Source: Stutzerimonas kunmingensis (lineage in GTDB: Bacteria; Pseudomonadota; Gammaproteobacteria; Pseudomonadales; Pseudomonadaceae). Taken from it: a stretch of DNA of 58,424 bases. A program made the position numbers and the translations under genes. The DNA is taken from positions 1 through 58,424 of the forward strand of contig NZ_JACXXG010000028.1 in NCBI RefSeq assembly GCF_014764705.1, given 5' to 3'. How positions within the stretch are numbered: the stretch's first letter is position 1; every line of letters begins with the position of its first letter. Below, one piece after another: positions 26,594 through 35,918 of this stretch. The notes under the pieces are model-generated. The model was not told the origin of the DNA. It saw only the letters and a list, made by a program, of their open reading frames with translations, and ran no database searches.

Positions 26594-27955
26594 ATGAAAA
26601 CAACAAGAAAGCTATTCAGTGTCTTGGCCTTCTCTCTGCTCGCCAGCAGTGTGATGGCCGCGGTTTCCCCCGAAGAAGCCGCCAAGCTCGGAACGTCCCT
26701 CACGCCGCTGGGTGCGGAGAAGGCTGGTAACGCAGACGGCACCATTCCGGAGTGGACCGGTGGCCTGAAAACCGATGCCGCGCCGCTCAAGAATGGTCAT
26801 CTGACCAACCCCTTCAAGGACGAACAACCCAAGTTCGTGATCACCGCGCAGAACGCCGAGCAGTACAAAGACAAGCTGACCGCAGGTCAGATGGCTATGC
26901 TCAAGCGTTATCCTGAAACGTACAAGATTCGTGTATTCCCCACTCACCGTACTGCTGCAGTTCCGGATGCAATCTACGAGGCTGCTAAGAAAAGCGCGCT
27001 GAATACGGAGCTGGTTTCCAATGGCAATGGCTTAGGCAATTTCACGGAAAGCCGTTTCTACGCATTCCCAATTCCAAAAAACGGCTTGGAGATAGTTTGG
27101 AACCACATTACCCGATATCGCGGTGAGAATGGCCGCCGAAATATCGTTCAGGCCACGCCCCAGGTTGATGGAAGCTACAATCTTGTGCACTTCGAGGATG
27201 AAGCCGCCTATCCAAGTTATATGCCTGATTTGGACGCAGAACGTGCAGAGAACGCGCTGTTGTTTTTTAAACAGCGTGTGACAGCTCCATCTCGTCTGGC
27301 AGGTAACGTACTGCTGGTGCATGACTCGCTGGATCAGGTCAAGGAGCCTCGTCAGGCATGGATCTACAACGCTGGCCAGCGCCGTGTACGCCGCGCTCCT
27401 CAAGTGGCATATGACGGGCCGGGTACCGCTTCAGATGGCATGCGTACCACCGATAACTTTGATATGTTCAGCGGCGCACCTGATCGCTACGACTGGAAGC
27501 TAATCGGCAAGAAGGAAGTATTCATCCCGTACAACAGCTTTGAGATTAGCTCTAGCGATCTCAAATACTCCGACGTGATTCGTGCAGGGCATGTAAATCA
27601 AGATTTAGCACGTTATGAGTTGCATCGAGTGTGGGAAATCGAAGCGACCCTAAAGCAAGGTGAGCGTAATATCTACGGAAAAAGACGCTTCTACGTAGAT
27701 GAGGATAGTTGGACTATCGTTCAATCGGAGCTCTATGACGGCCGCGGGCAACTGTGGCGGGTCGGTGAAGGCCATATGGTTCAGTACTACCAACACAAGA
27801 TTCCCGCTTTCGCATTCGAAGCGCTCTATGATGTAATTTCTGGCAGATACATCGTCAACGGCATGAGCAATGAGGAGAAACCTCATGAATTTGGCTATCG
27901 TGCGTCCGCTCGGGACTTCACGCCGGCTGCCCTGCGTAACGCAGGGGTGCGCTGA
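26594..27955 (+). CDS. DUF1329-family periplasmic protein
   Basis: This 453-residue precursor has a signal peptide (MKTTRKLFSVLAFSLLASS, cleaved near VMAA). The family pattern is clear: VSPEEAAKLGTSLTPLGAEK near the start, IPEWTGGL, and RVWEIEATLKQGERNIYGKR followed by FYVDEDSW in the C-terminal half. DUF1329 proteins are thought to have a LolA/LolB-like fold, suggesting binding of a lipidic ligand. It is co-directional with the DUF1302 gene and ends in a strong terminator. GC is high at the 5' end and clearly lower from about 26930 to 27900. Confidence 0.9.
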   Translation: MKTTRKLFSVLAFSLLASSVMAAVSPEEAAKLGTSLTPLGAEKAGNADGTIPEWTGGLKTDAAPLKNGHLTNPFKDEQPKFVITAQNAEQYKDKLTAGQMAMLKRYPETYKIRVFPTHRTAAVPDAIYEAAKKSALNTELVSNGNGLGNFTESRFYAFPIPKNGLEIVWNHITRYRGENGRRNIVQATPQVDGSYNLVHFEDEAAYPSYMPDLDAERAENALLFFKQRVTAPSRLAGNVLLVHDSLDQVKEPRQAWIYNAGQRRVRRAPQVAYDGPGTASDGMRTTDNFDMFSGAPDRYDWKLIGKKEVFIPYNSFEISSSDLKYSDVIRAGHVNQDLARYELHRVWEIEATLKQGERNIYGKRRFYVDEDSWTIVQSELYDGRGQLWRVGEGHMVQYYQHKIPAFAFEALYDVISGRYIVNGMSNEEKPHEFGYRASARDFTPAALRNAGVR

Positions 27956-27980
27956 TCGACTGACATTTAACCTGTGAATA

Positions 27981-28008
27981 AGGCGGCCAAGTGGCCGCCT
28001 TTTTTTTT
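27981..28008 (+). terminator. Strong rho-independent terminator after the DUF1329 gene
   Basis: The stem AGGCGGCCA/TGGCCGCCT (27981-27989 and 27992-28000, two-base loop) is followed by eight T (28001-28008). It closes the DUF1302-DUF1329 operon before the LuxR gene. Confidence 0.92.
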
Positions 28009-28206
28009 GCTGCGAACCAGTGGATGATAATTTCCATTCGGTGCCCGAGGTCAGGACGATCGCATCGCTGGAACACCGAGCCCAATATGCGACGTGTGCA
28101 ACGACAAGGCTGGCGTTTCGGCTGCCCGTGGTAACGATCGAGCGCAATGCCTGGCACAGACCGCGCTGTGTTTCAATGGACTGATTCGAACAAGAGAACC
28201 TTTGCC

Positions 28207-30828
28207 ATGTCCGTACGCTTCATTCCTGATGCGCTCAGTGCAGAGGCAGGTGCCGTAGAGCAACTCGCATCCATTCCTCGGCTGCCGCCGCTGCATATCG
28301 ACCGGCCCAGGCTGGTTCGTGCGCTGCTCGATACCGATTGCCGTCTGCGCCTGATCTGCGCCCCAGCCGGGTTTGGCAAGACCGTGCTGATGAGCGAGTG
28401 CGCGCGCTTGGTGCCTCCGGGCACACGCCTGGTGTGGCTGGATCTCGGCGGGCGGGCATGTACGGTTCAGGCGCTGTACGGCCAGTTGAGCGATGCGTTG
28501 GGGGAGCGGACGGGCAAGGATGATCGTTCCGAGAACGGCATGCTGGCGCTGCTGCGACAAGTCCGGCAGCCGCTGTGGATCATGCTCGACGACTACCCGC
28601 GTGATTACAGCCCGGAACTCGATGCTTGCATTGATATGTTGTTGGACATGGGGCCGGCACAAATCAGTTGGTGGGTATCCAGTCGCCGCCAGCCAGCGTG
28701 GAAGCTTCCACGGCTCCTGCTGCAAGGGCACCTTCTGGAGCTGGAGGCGGAAGCGCTGGCGTTCACCGCCGAAGAGCTCGAGCAACTCCTGAACGTCCAT
28801 CGTCTGACGCTCTCGCCCGAGACTTTTCAGCAATTGCATCGTGTGATGGAGGGGTGGCCGGCTGGAGTCTGTCTGATGTTGCTCCACGCCGATGAGCAGG
28901 CGTTGCGTGAGCGTCTGGTTGCCGGAACGCCATTGCTGCGTGATTACGTCCAGCGTGAGGTCATGGCTGGACTGAGCGATGAAGTGCGGCGGGCCATGCT
29001 GGCACTGGCGCGTATGCCGCGTTTCTCGGCAGAGCTCTGCGACCATGTGCTCGACGGTGTTGGTCGCGAAATCCTCGATATCCTCAAGACGCTCCAGCTC
29101 TTCATTCGGCAGATCGACAATTGCGGTGAGTGGTTTCGCCTGTGGAAGCCGCTGGCGCTGATGCTGCAGCGCTCCGCAGAAACGACCGCTCCGACCCAGG
29201 CCCATCTGCGTGCCTGTCAGTGGTTCGCCAGTCGCGGCGAGATGCGCGAGGCGGTAGAGCATGCATTATGGGCCGGCCAGCCTGAGGTCGCTGCCAACTA
29301 CCTGCAGCGTTACGGACAGGAACAGCTGCTGATCGGCGATAACGTATCGCGCTTTCTGAAATGGCGAAGCGAGCTGCCACAGGACCTGTTCGCCAGCACC
29401 ACGCGCCTGATCGTCTTGCAGGGCTGGGCGCTGATCATTTCGGCGCGACTTGATGAAGTGGATGACTGTCTGGCCGAGCTGGCCAAGTTCTTCCCCCAAC
29501 CCGATGCGCGCCGGCAAGCCCAGTTATTGGCTCAGTGGCAGGCCCTTCGGGGGTTTCTGGCCCGCCTGCGCGGTGAGCCTGAGGCACGCCAGAACTGCCT
29601 GCAGGCGCTCGAGGTACTGTCCGATCACGCCTGGGCGCAGCGCGTGCTCTGTTATCAGGTGCTTACGCAGCAAGCGATGGCCGAAGGTGAGCTCGAGCTT
29701 GCCCAGCAATACAACAGCGAAGGCATGAAACTCGCACGGCTGAAAGGTAGCGTGCTCTACGAAGTGATGCTCAGCGTCGATCGAATCCAGTTGCTTGAGC
29801 TCACCGGTGAGTTCGAGCGTGCGGTCGGCGTGCTCAACGAGACACTCCAGGCGTTGAGTGACTCCGTCCGGCGCAGCCCTCTCATCGGCAGGCTGCAACT
29901 GCTGCAGGGGCATCTGCTGGCTTACCAGGGGCTCGACGAGCCGGCGCAGGAGGCATATCAGCTCGGTAAGGCGGAGACCGAAACCTGTGGTGATTCCTAC
30001 TGTTTCTTCGGTTATGTCGGGCTTGCCGAGCTTGCCGCGCGCAGTCACGAGTTTGCCTGCGCCTATCACTGGCTGCGGGACGCCGAGCGCCTGTCTCAGT
30101 GGCGACATGTACCTGAGGCGAGATTCCGCGGCATCCTGCCGCTGATAAACGGCGTGGCCTGGCTGCATCAGGGCGAGCTGCGCAAGGCGCGTGGTGCGCT
30201 GTATCAGGTACTGGAACTGTATGAAGGACGGGGTTACCTGTCGCCGTCCGGATTTTACGAGCTGTTGCCTCGGGTGCGGCGCTATCTGGCGGTCATCGAT
30301 GTGCTCGAGGGACAGCCAGCACGAGCGATCACAGCCTTGCGTGAGCAGATCGAGCAGAACCTGCTTGCCCAGCGTCTGGGGCTGGCATGCGAGTGTCGTT
30401 TCAGTCTGGCGGAAGCGTTACAGGCCGATGACCAGGTCGCCGAGGCGGAGCTGGAGCTGCGTCTGGCGCTCAGCGAGGCCGCGCGTCAGCATCTGGTCAA
30501 GCCCTTGTACGAACTACAGTATCGGCAGCCGCAATGGCTGGCGCGAGTGCTACCCGCAGCGAAGGGCGAATCGCTTCGGCAGCGGCTGCTGAGCTACGAG
30601 CGTGAGCCGGAAATGACGCTCCCGGCAGCGGATGAAACGGTGCTCAGCAACCGCGAACTGACGGTGTTGCGGCTGATCGCCCAGGGGTGCTCGAACCAGG
30701 AGATTGCCGAACAGCTGTTCATATCCCTACATACCGTGAAGACCCACGCGCGCAGGATCAACACGAAGCTGGGCGTCGCGCGCCGTACTCAGGCGGTGGC
30801 GAAGGCCAAAGCGCTGGCCTGGCTCTGA
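28207..30828 (+). CDS. LuxR-family (MalT-like, LAL/STAND) transcriptional regulator
   Basis: The ATG at 28207 gives 873 residues. An N-terminal P-loop NTPase is visible (CAPAGFGKTVL near residue 58; LWIMLDDYPRDY near 125 as Walker B), then a long helical, TPR-like sensor region (about 400-780) and a C-terminal LuxR helix-turn-helix (LSNRELTVLRLIAQGCSNQE ... LHTVKTHARRI near 815-865). MalT-type regulators oligomerise with ATP and an inducer. It follows the DUF1302-DUF1329 pair, which pseudomonads often keep next to such a regulator, so it probably controls them. The inducer is unknown. Confidence 0.92.
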   Translation: MSVRFIPDALSAEAGAVEQLASIPRLPPLHIDRPRLVRALLDTDCRLRLICAPAGFGKTVLMSECARLVPPGTRLVWLDLGGRACTVQALYGQLSDALGERTGKDDRSENGMLALLRQVRQPLWIMLDDYPRDYSPELDACIDMLLDMGPAQISWWVSSRRQPAWKLPRLLLQGHLLELEAEALAFTAEELEQLLNVHRLTLSPETFQQLHRVMEGWPAGVCLMLLHADEQALRERLVAGTPLLRDYVQREVMAGLSDEVRRAMLALARMPRFSAELCDHVLDGVGREILDILKTLQLFIRQIDNCGEWFRLWKPLALMLQRSAETTAPTQAHLRACQWFASRGEMREAVEHALWAGQPEVAANYLQRYGQEQLLIGDNVSRFLKWRSELPQDLFASTTRLIVLQGWALIISARLDEVDDCLAELAKFFPQPDARRQAQLLAQWQALRGFLARLRGEPEARQNCLQALEVLSDHAWAQRVLCYQVLTQQAMAEGELELAQQYNSEGMKLARLKGSVLYEVMLSVDRIQLLELTGEFERAVGVLNETLQALSDSVRRSPLIGRLQLLQGHLLAYQGLDEPAQEAYQLGKAETETCGDSYCFFGYVGLAELAARSHEFACAYHWLRDAERLSQWRHVPEARFRGILPLINGVAWLHQGELRKARGALYQVLELYEGRGYLSPSGFYELLPRVRRYLAVIDVLEGQPARAITALREQIEQNLLAQRLGLACECRFSLAEALQADDQVAEAELELRLALSEAARQHLVKPLYELQYRQPQWLARVLPAAKGESLRQRLLSYEREPEMTLPAADETVLSNRELTVLRLIAQGCSNQEIAEQLFISLHTVKTHARRINTKLGVARRTQAVAKAKALAWL

Positions 30829-30998
30829 GAGCAAGCAGTCATCCAAGGGGTCATTCATCGTCGCGCCTGAAACAGCAAAGTTCAGGAGCGCCGATTCGCT
30901 GCAAGCCTGGCGGCTGTCAGACGAAGATGGATTCTTGTTTTTGTTGGGTAAGTTTCGGGGCGGAGCGGCGCAACCTGCAGGCAGTCAGGTTGATGACA

Positions 30999-31268
30999 TT
31001 ACACTGGTGCGGGTTGCAAGCCTCCGTGGGACATCCGTTGTGGTAACTGCTCGCCGCGCTCGATGGCCAGACTGACTTGCAGGCTGGTGATGAGTCGCTG
31101 CAATTGCTGTTGATCGCGCCATTGGTCGGCACTGATGTAACGCTTCACTGCAACGCCTTCCGAGCCCGTCAATGTCAGCAGAATGCTGCCATCGGGCTTC
31201 TCGATGCTGAAGTTGACGTTGTAGCGCGGACGAAACACATCACTGATCTTCTGAAATGGACTCGTCAT
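30999..31268 (-). CDS. DUF3509 domain protein
   Basis: This 89-residue protein starts MTSPFQKISDVFRPRYNVN, with the family pattern of a short beta region (FSIEKPDGSILLTLTGSEG) and a helical tail. DUF3509 is found essentially in Pseudomonas and has no known function. The ATG at 31268 is preferred to a start 29 codons upstream because it matches the family N-terminus. The neighbouring yebG gene lies 121 bp upstream on the same strand. Confidence 0.85.
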   Translation of the reverse strand: MTSPFQKISDVFRPRYNVNFSIEKPDGSILLTLTGSEGVAVKRYISADQWRDQQQLQRLITSLQVSLAIERGEQLPQRMSHGGLQPAPV

Positions 31269-31389
31269 GCCTGGATACCTGTGTGAGGGGTTGCCAGCAA
31301 TGGACCAGGCAAGGCGATGACAAGTTTCCCGGGCGCAACGGCTTGACCGCCGCAAAATGTCGCGGGCATACCTGCCATCTCATCTCATT

Positions 31390-31644
31390 TCATGCCTGCG
31401 CAGTCAGCTCCGTCAGAACATCGGGGCTGCTCTTGAATGCCTTGGCAAACACCTCGCGGTGCCTGGCCATGTAGATGCCGATGTCTTCGGCTTGCTGTTC
31501 GCTCAGCGACGGCGAAGCTTGCTGCAGCACCGCAGCTAGCGCCTCTGCCAGCTCAAGCATCTTGTCGTGACGATCGGCTTCGGCTTTATCCATGAACAAG
31601 CGCTCCAGGTCCCGACTGCTGCGGTACACCACTTCGACGGCCAT
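31390..31644 (-). CDS. yebG: YebG-family DNA-damage-inducible protein
   Basis: This 84-residue protein begins MAVEVVYRSSRDLERLFMDK, followed by the conserved DRHDKMLELAEAL and IGIYMARHREVFAKAFK. YebG is a LexA-controlled SOS protein in E. coli with poorly defined function. A perfect-looking LexA box lies 30-45 bp upstream of the start (31674-31689), which strongly supports both the assignment and SOS control here. Confidence 0.92.
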   Translation of the reverse strand: MAVEVVYRSSRDLERLFMDKAEADRHDKMLELAEALAAVLQQASPSLSEQQAEDIGIYMARHREVFAKAFKSSPDVLTELTAQA

Positions 31645-31673
31645 TTACCACCTCGGTCATTGGCAGATTGATA

Positions 31674-31689
31674 CTGTTTATTTGTACAG
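31674..31689 (-). promoter_or_regulatory. LexA box (SOS operator) of yebG
   Basis: CTGT-N8-ACAG with an AT-rich centre (CTGTTTATTTGTACAG) matches the gamma-proteobacterial LexA consensus at both conserved ends. It overlaps the expected promoter position of yebG, and no equally good copy was noticed elsewhere in the window. Confidence 0.88.
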
Positions 31690-31740
31690 CATAAGCGGCT
31701 GCGGCGAAGATTGAAAGTCTGCGCAGGAAGCGGACTTTCG

Positions 31741-32205
31741 TCAGTTCTCGAATCGGCCTTGCACGCGCTCGGCCCGAAACTCCAGTGTGGCGGCGCGGTA
31801 ACCGGCGCGCAGCAGCGGTAGCGGCAGGCAGGATTCCCAGCTTGCGCCGGGCTGCAGACCACCTCCCCCCTGGTAGTCCGGTGCATCGTAGGCGCGTCGC
31901 GCCAGGTTGGTGCGCGAGCCCGGCGCATAGGCGGCGACTTCCCACTGCAGGCTCTGCAACTTCTTGTCGGTGTGATTGTGCAGGCGCACATGCAGCGGCT
32001 GCCCGCCGGCGCAGCGACGAGGGTCGTGAGTCAGCTGAATTTCGATACGAGCGAGCAACTGCTCTTCGCGATGCTCCTGCCAGAGTACCCAGCCAGCGAC
32101 CAAGGCAAGGCCGAGCACGGCACCCAGTGAAATGGGTACGGCCCTGAATGGATATCGGATCAGCAGCACCAGCCAGGTCAGGATGAGCAGAGCGCCAATC
32201 AGCAT
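31741..32205 (-). CDS. Small membrane-anchored protein of unknown function
   Basis: This 154-residue protein has two hydrophobic segments at the N-terminus (MLIGALLILTWLVLLI and VPISLGAVLGLALVAGWVLW) followed by a soluble domain of about 110 residues with beta-rich character (IEIQLTHDPRRC...HVRLHNHT; LQSLQWEVAAY). Similar proteins occur in pseudomonads, sometimes loosely labelled multidrug transporter, which the sequence does not support. The soluble part probably faces the periplasm. Confidence 0.7.
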   Translation of the reverse strand: MLIGALLILTWLVLLIRYPFRAVPISLGAVLGLALVAGWVLWQEHREEQLLARIEIQLTHDPRRCAGGQPLHVRLHNHTDKKLQSLQWEVAAYAPGSRTNLARRAYDAPDYQGGGGLQPGASWESCLPLPLLRAGYRAATLEFRAERVQGRFEN

Positions 32206-32327
32206 GGTCGAGTACCGACGATCAGGTGGTTGGGCAGCATGAACGTTCTCCGTTGCGATGGGGGCATGCTAACCCGTGGCGGCGGACCCCGGGCAACAAC
32301 GAAGTGGCAAGCATTTGTCGCAGGATG

Positions 32328-32783
32328 TCAGTCGTCCACTTTGCTGCGGCTGGCCAGACGTTCCAGTGCAGCGCGAAGCTTGGGGTCGCGGATGCCATCA
32401 GCTGCCGCCTGAATGCTGTCGGCGGCGTTGCTCGAAAGCGGTTGCGTACGCGCCGGCGTGTGCCTGGGCGGGGGCGGTGGCTGTACCTTGAACTGGATAC
32501 GCGTCAGGCCGGCGAACTCTTCGAGCACTTCCAGTTGACGTTGCAGACGCCGCTGCTGATAGCGCAGCCGTGTCGCCCAGTGGCCGTCAGTGACGATAAG
32601 CAGCAGACAACCTTCGCGCCAGGATGCCACGCGGCAGTGTTCGCGTGCTGCGGGCTGCAACTGGCTCTCCAGCAGCTGTTGCAGACGATCGAGCCGAAGG
32701 GCTTCGCCGAACAAAGCTCTGAGCGGCTTCGCTTCGCGCAACAATGAGGCAGGAGCACGAGCCGGCGACGGGCGAAAGGCCAT
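32328..32783 (-). CDS. dciA: DUF721 protein DciA, replicative helicase loader/operator
   Basis: DciA is the ancestral bacterial factor that delivers DnaB helicase at replication initiation where DnaC is absent. The 151-residue protein starts MAFRPSPARAPASLLREAK; the DUF721 KH-like domain spans about 15-105 (HCRVASWREGCLLLIVTDG, HWATRLRYQQ) and the C-terminal part is proline-rich and disordered. The ATG at 32783 is taken instead of one 55 codons upstream on grounds of family length. It diverges from secA, an arrangement conserved in pseudomonads. Confidence 0.9.
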   Translation of the reverse strand: MAFRPSPARAPASLLREAKPLRALFGEALRLDRLQQLLESQLQPAAREHCRVASWREGCLLLIVTDGHWATRLRYQQRRLQRQLEVLEEFAGLTRIQFKVQPPPPPRHTPARTQPLSSNAADSIQAAADGIRDPKLRAALERLASRSKVDD

Positions 32784-33065
32784 GATGGTCCGAGATGCTT
32801 GGTAGAAACGTGAATGGTAGCAGAAGCCGGTCAGGGGAATATCCTGCAGCCTCCGGCTTTGGCGTGCTGCGCAAATGCCCAGCCTAGAGGGTTTATCGCC
32901 TGCCAGCTGCGAATATACAGGTACCCGGTAGCGCGTCCGTTGCGTCATGGCGCTGCGCAGTCAGGCACCTTTCCTCACTGCCGTTTCCGAGTAGAATGGC
33001 CCCTTTGCACGCAGCCGTGACCTCGCGGACGTGCCTCCATCCCCAGCATGGAAGTCTTTGTCGAT

Positions 33066-35804
33066 ATGTTTGCGCCTTTATTGAAGAAACTCTTTGGAAG
33101 CAAGAATGAGCGTGAGGTCAAACGCATGCTCAAGGCGGTGCAGTCCGTCAATGCCCTCGAAGAGCAGATGCTGTCGCTCTCCGACGAGCAACTGCGCAGC
33201 AAGACCGAAGAGTTCAAGGCCCGTCTCGAGAAAGGCGAAACCCTCGATCAGATCCTCCCCGAAGCATTCGCCGTCTGCCGCGAAGCGGGCAAGCGCGTCA
33301 TGGGCATGCGCCACTTCGATGTACAGTTGATCGGTGGCATGACCCTGCACGAAGGGCGCATCGCCGAGATGCGTACCGGTGAAGGCAAGACCCTGGTGGC
33401 TACCCTGGCCGTTTACCTCAATGCGCTGGCCGGCAAAGGTGTGCACGTAGTCACGGTCAACGACTACCTGGCGCGACGCGATGCCAACTGGATGCGCCCG
33501 CTGTACGAATTCCTCGGCCTCTCGGTCGGCATCGTTACCCCGTTCCAGCCGCCTGAAGAAAAGCGTGCAGCCTACGCCGCCGACATCACCTATGGCACCA
33601 ACAACGAGTTCGGCTTCGACTACCTGCGTGACAACATGGCGTTCAGCCTGCAGGAAAAGAACCAGCGCGAACTCAACTTCGCTGTGATCGACGAAGTCGA
33701 CTCCATCCTGATCGACGAAGCGCGCACGCCGCTGATCATTTCCGGCCAGGCTGAAGACAGCTCCAAGCTGTACCAGCAGATCAACCTGCTCATTCCACGC
33801 CTTACCCAGCACATCGAGGAAGAGGAGGGAGTCGTTACTCAGGAAGGGCATTTCTCCATCGATGAGAAAACCCGCCAGGTCGAGCTGAACGAACAGGGTC
33901 ACCAGTATATCGAGGAGCTTCTGACCCAGGCCGGTCTGCTGGCCGAGGGCGAAAGCCTCTATTCGGCGCATAACCTCGGTTTGCTGACACATGTGTATTC
34001 TGGCCTGCGCGCCCACAAGCTGTTCCATCGCAACGTCGAATACATCGTGCAGAACAACCAGGTGCTGCTGATCGACGAGCACACCGGCCGCACCATGCCT
34101 GGCCGTCGTCTTTCCGAAGGCCTGCACCAGGCCATCGAAGCGAAGGAAGGCCTGCAGATTCAGCCGGAGAGCCAGACCCTGGCTTCGACCACCTTCCAGA
34201 ACTACTTCCGCCTGTACAAGAAGCTGGCCGGCATGACCGGTACCGCCGACACCGAAGCGTTTGAATTCCAGCAGATCTACAACCTGCCGGTGGTGGTCAT
34301 CCCGACCAATAGGCCGCTGGCGCGCAAGGACTTCAACGACCTGGTCTATCTAACCCAGGAGGAGAAGTTCGCCGCGATCATCTCCGACATCAAGGAGTGC
34401 CGGGAGCAGGGCCGTCCGGTGCTGGTCGGTACAGCCACCATCGAGTCCTCCGAATACGTGTCGCGCCTGCTGGAGGCCGAAGGTTTCGAGCACAAGGTGC
34501 TCAACGCCAAGCACCACGACAAGGAAGCCGAGATCATCGCCCAGGCAGGGCGCCCCGGTGCCGTGACCATCGCCACCAACATGGCCGGCCGTGGTACCGA
34601 CATCCTGCTGGGCGGCAACTGGGAAGTGGAAGTCGCGGCGCTGGACAACCCGACCGAAGAACAGGTCGCGCAGATCAAGGCGGATTGGCAGAAGCGTCAC
34701 CAGCAGGTCCTCGAGGCGGGCGGCCTGCACGTGATTGCATCCGAGCGTCATGAATCCCGTCGTATCGACAACCAGTTGCGCGGTCGTGCAGGTCGTCAGG
34801 GTGACCCGGGTTCGAGCCGTTTCTATCTGTCGCTGGAAGACAGCCTGATGCGCATCTTCGCCTCTGATCGGGTGAAGAACTTCATGAAGGCGCTGGGCAT
34901 GGAGTCCGGCGAGGCCATCGAGCACCGCATGGTCACCAACGCCATTGAAAAGGCGCAGCGCAAGGTTGAAGGCCGCAACTTCGACATGCGCAAGCAGCTG
35001 CTCGAGTACGACGACGTGGCCAACGAGCAGCGCAAGGTGATCTACCACATGCGCAATAGCCTGCTCGCAGCCGATGAAATCGGCCAGACCATCGCCGAAT
35101 TCCGCCAGGAGGCGCTGGACGCCGCGATCAGCGCGCACATTCCGCCGCAGTCGCTACCGGAACAGTGGGATATCCCGGGCCTGGAAGCGGTGCTCTACAG
35201 CGATTTCGGTACGCGTCTGCCGGTCCAGCAGTGGCTCGACGAGGACGAGAAACTCTACGAGGAAACGCTGCGCGAGCGCATTCTCGAAGCGCTGTTGGCC
35301 GCCTACAACGAGAAGGAAGAGCTGGCTGGCGTCGAGGCACTGCGTTCCTTCGAGAAGCAGATCGTGCTGCGTGTGCTGGATGATCTGTGGAAAGACCACC
35401 TCTCCACCATGGACCACCTGCGTCACGGCATCCACCTGCGCGGCTACGCGCAGAAGAACCCGAAGCAGGAATACAAGCGCGAGTCCTTCACGCTGTTCCA
35501 GGATCTGCTTGAATCGATCAAGCGCGACAGCATCCGCGTGCTGTCCCATGTGCAGGTTCGTCGCGAAGATCCGGCCGAAGAAGAAGCCCGTCTGCGCCGC
35601 GAAGCTGAGGAGCTGGCCAAGCGCATGCAGTTCCAGCATGCCGAGGTGTCCGCGCTGGATCAGCCGGAGGAGGAGCCCGAGGTCGAAGGTCAGGCCGACG
35701 TCGCCGCGGCGCCGGTGCGTACCGAACCGAAGATCGGTCGCAACGAGCCTTGCCCGTGCGGATCGGGCAAGAAGTACAAGCATTGCCACGGGCAGGTTCA
35801 GTAA
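33066..35804 (+). CDS. secA: Preprotein translocase ATPase SecA
   Basis: SecA drives protein export through SecYEG. The start at 33066 ([17 protein letters not shown]) gives 912 residues, the usual length; an ATG six codons earlier is not conserved. Walker A is MRTGEGKT near residue 102, Walker B/DEAD is [15 protein letters not shown] near 208, the second RecA fold has [10 protein letters not shown] near 505, and the C-terminal zinc site [14 protein letters not shown] is intact. The 282-bp gap to dciA carries a TAGAAT -10-like element at 32992. No SecM-like leader was found. A terminator follows. Confidence 0.98.
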   Translation: MFAPLLKKLFGSKNEREVKRMLKAVQSVNALEEQMLSLSDEQLRSKTEEFKARLEKGETLDQILPEAFAVCREAGKRVMGMRHFDVQLIGGMTLHEGRIAEMRTGEGKTLVATLAVYLNALAGKGVHVVTVNDYLARRDANWMRPLYEFLGLSVGIVTPFQPPEEKRAAYAADITYGTNNEFGFDYLRDNMAFSLQEKNQRELNFAVIDEVDSILIDEARTPLIISGQAEDSSKLYQQINLLIPRLTQHIEEEEGVVTQEGHFSIDEKTRQVELNEQGHQYIEELLTQAGLLAEGESLYSAHNLGLLTHVYSGLRAHKLFHRNVEYIVQNNQVLLIDEHTGRTMPGRRLSEGLHQAIEAKEGLQIQPESQTLASTTFQNYFRLYKKLAGMTGTADTEAFEFQQIYNLPVVVIPTNRPLARKDFNDLVYLTQEEKFAAIISDIKECREQGRPVLVGTATIESSEYVSRLLEAEGFEHKVLNAKHHDKEAEIIAQAGRPGAVTIATNMAGRGTDILLGGNWEVEVAALDNPTEEQVAQIKADWQKRHQQVLEAGGLHVIASERHESRRIDNQLRGRAGRQGDPGSSRFYLSLEDSLMRIFASDRVKNFMKALGMESGEAIEHRMVTNAIEKAQRKVEGRNFDMRKQLLEYDDVANEQRKVIYHMRNSLLAADEIGQTIAEFRQEALDAAISAHIPPQSLPEQWDIPGLEAVLYSDFGTRLPVQQWLDEDEKLYEETLRERILEALLAAYNEKEELAGVEALRSFEKQIVLRVLDDLWKDHLSTMDHLRHGIHLRGYAQKNPKQEYKRESFTLFQDLLESIKRDSIRVLSHVQVRREDPAEEEARLRREAEELAKRMQFQHAEVSALDQPEEEPEVEGQADVAAAPVRTEPKIGRNEPCPCGSGKKYKHCHGQVQ

Positions 35805-35828
35805 GTCCGACCTCGCCTGATGATTCCG

Positions 35829-35863
35829 CGCCGCGACCGGCTTCTGCCGCTCGCGGCGTTTTT
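35829..35863 (+). terminator. Terminator after secA
   Basis: The stem CGCCGCGA/TCGCGGCG (35829-35836 and 35851-35858) with a 14-nt loop is followed by TTTTT. It separates secA from argJ. Confidence 0.85.
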
Positions 35864-35918
35864 GTCGCAACCCCTCTCTCGGCCTGTTGGCCATCCATTG
35901 TTCTGAAGGAGCGCATCC

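Noticed and set aside
32784..33065. A SecM-like arrest leader before secA
   Set aside because: No short frame with a signal sequence and arrest motif was found; pseudomonads are not expected to have it.
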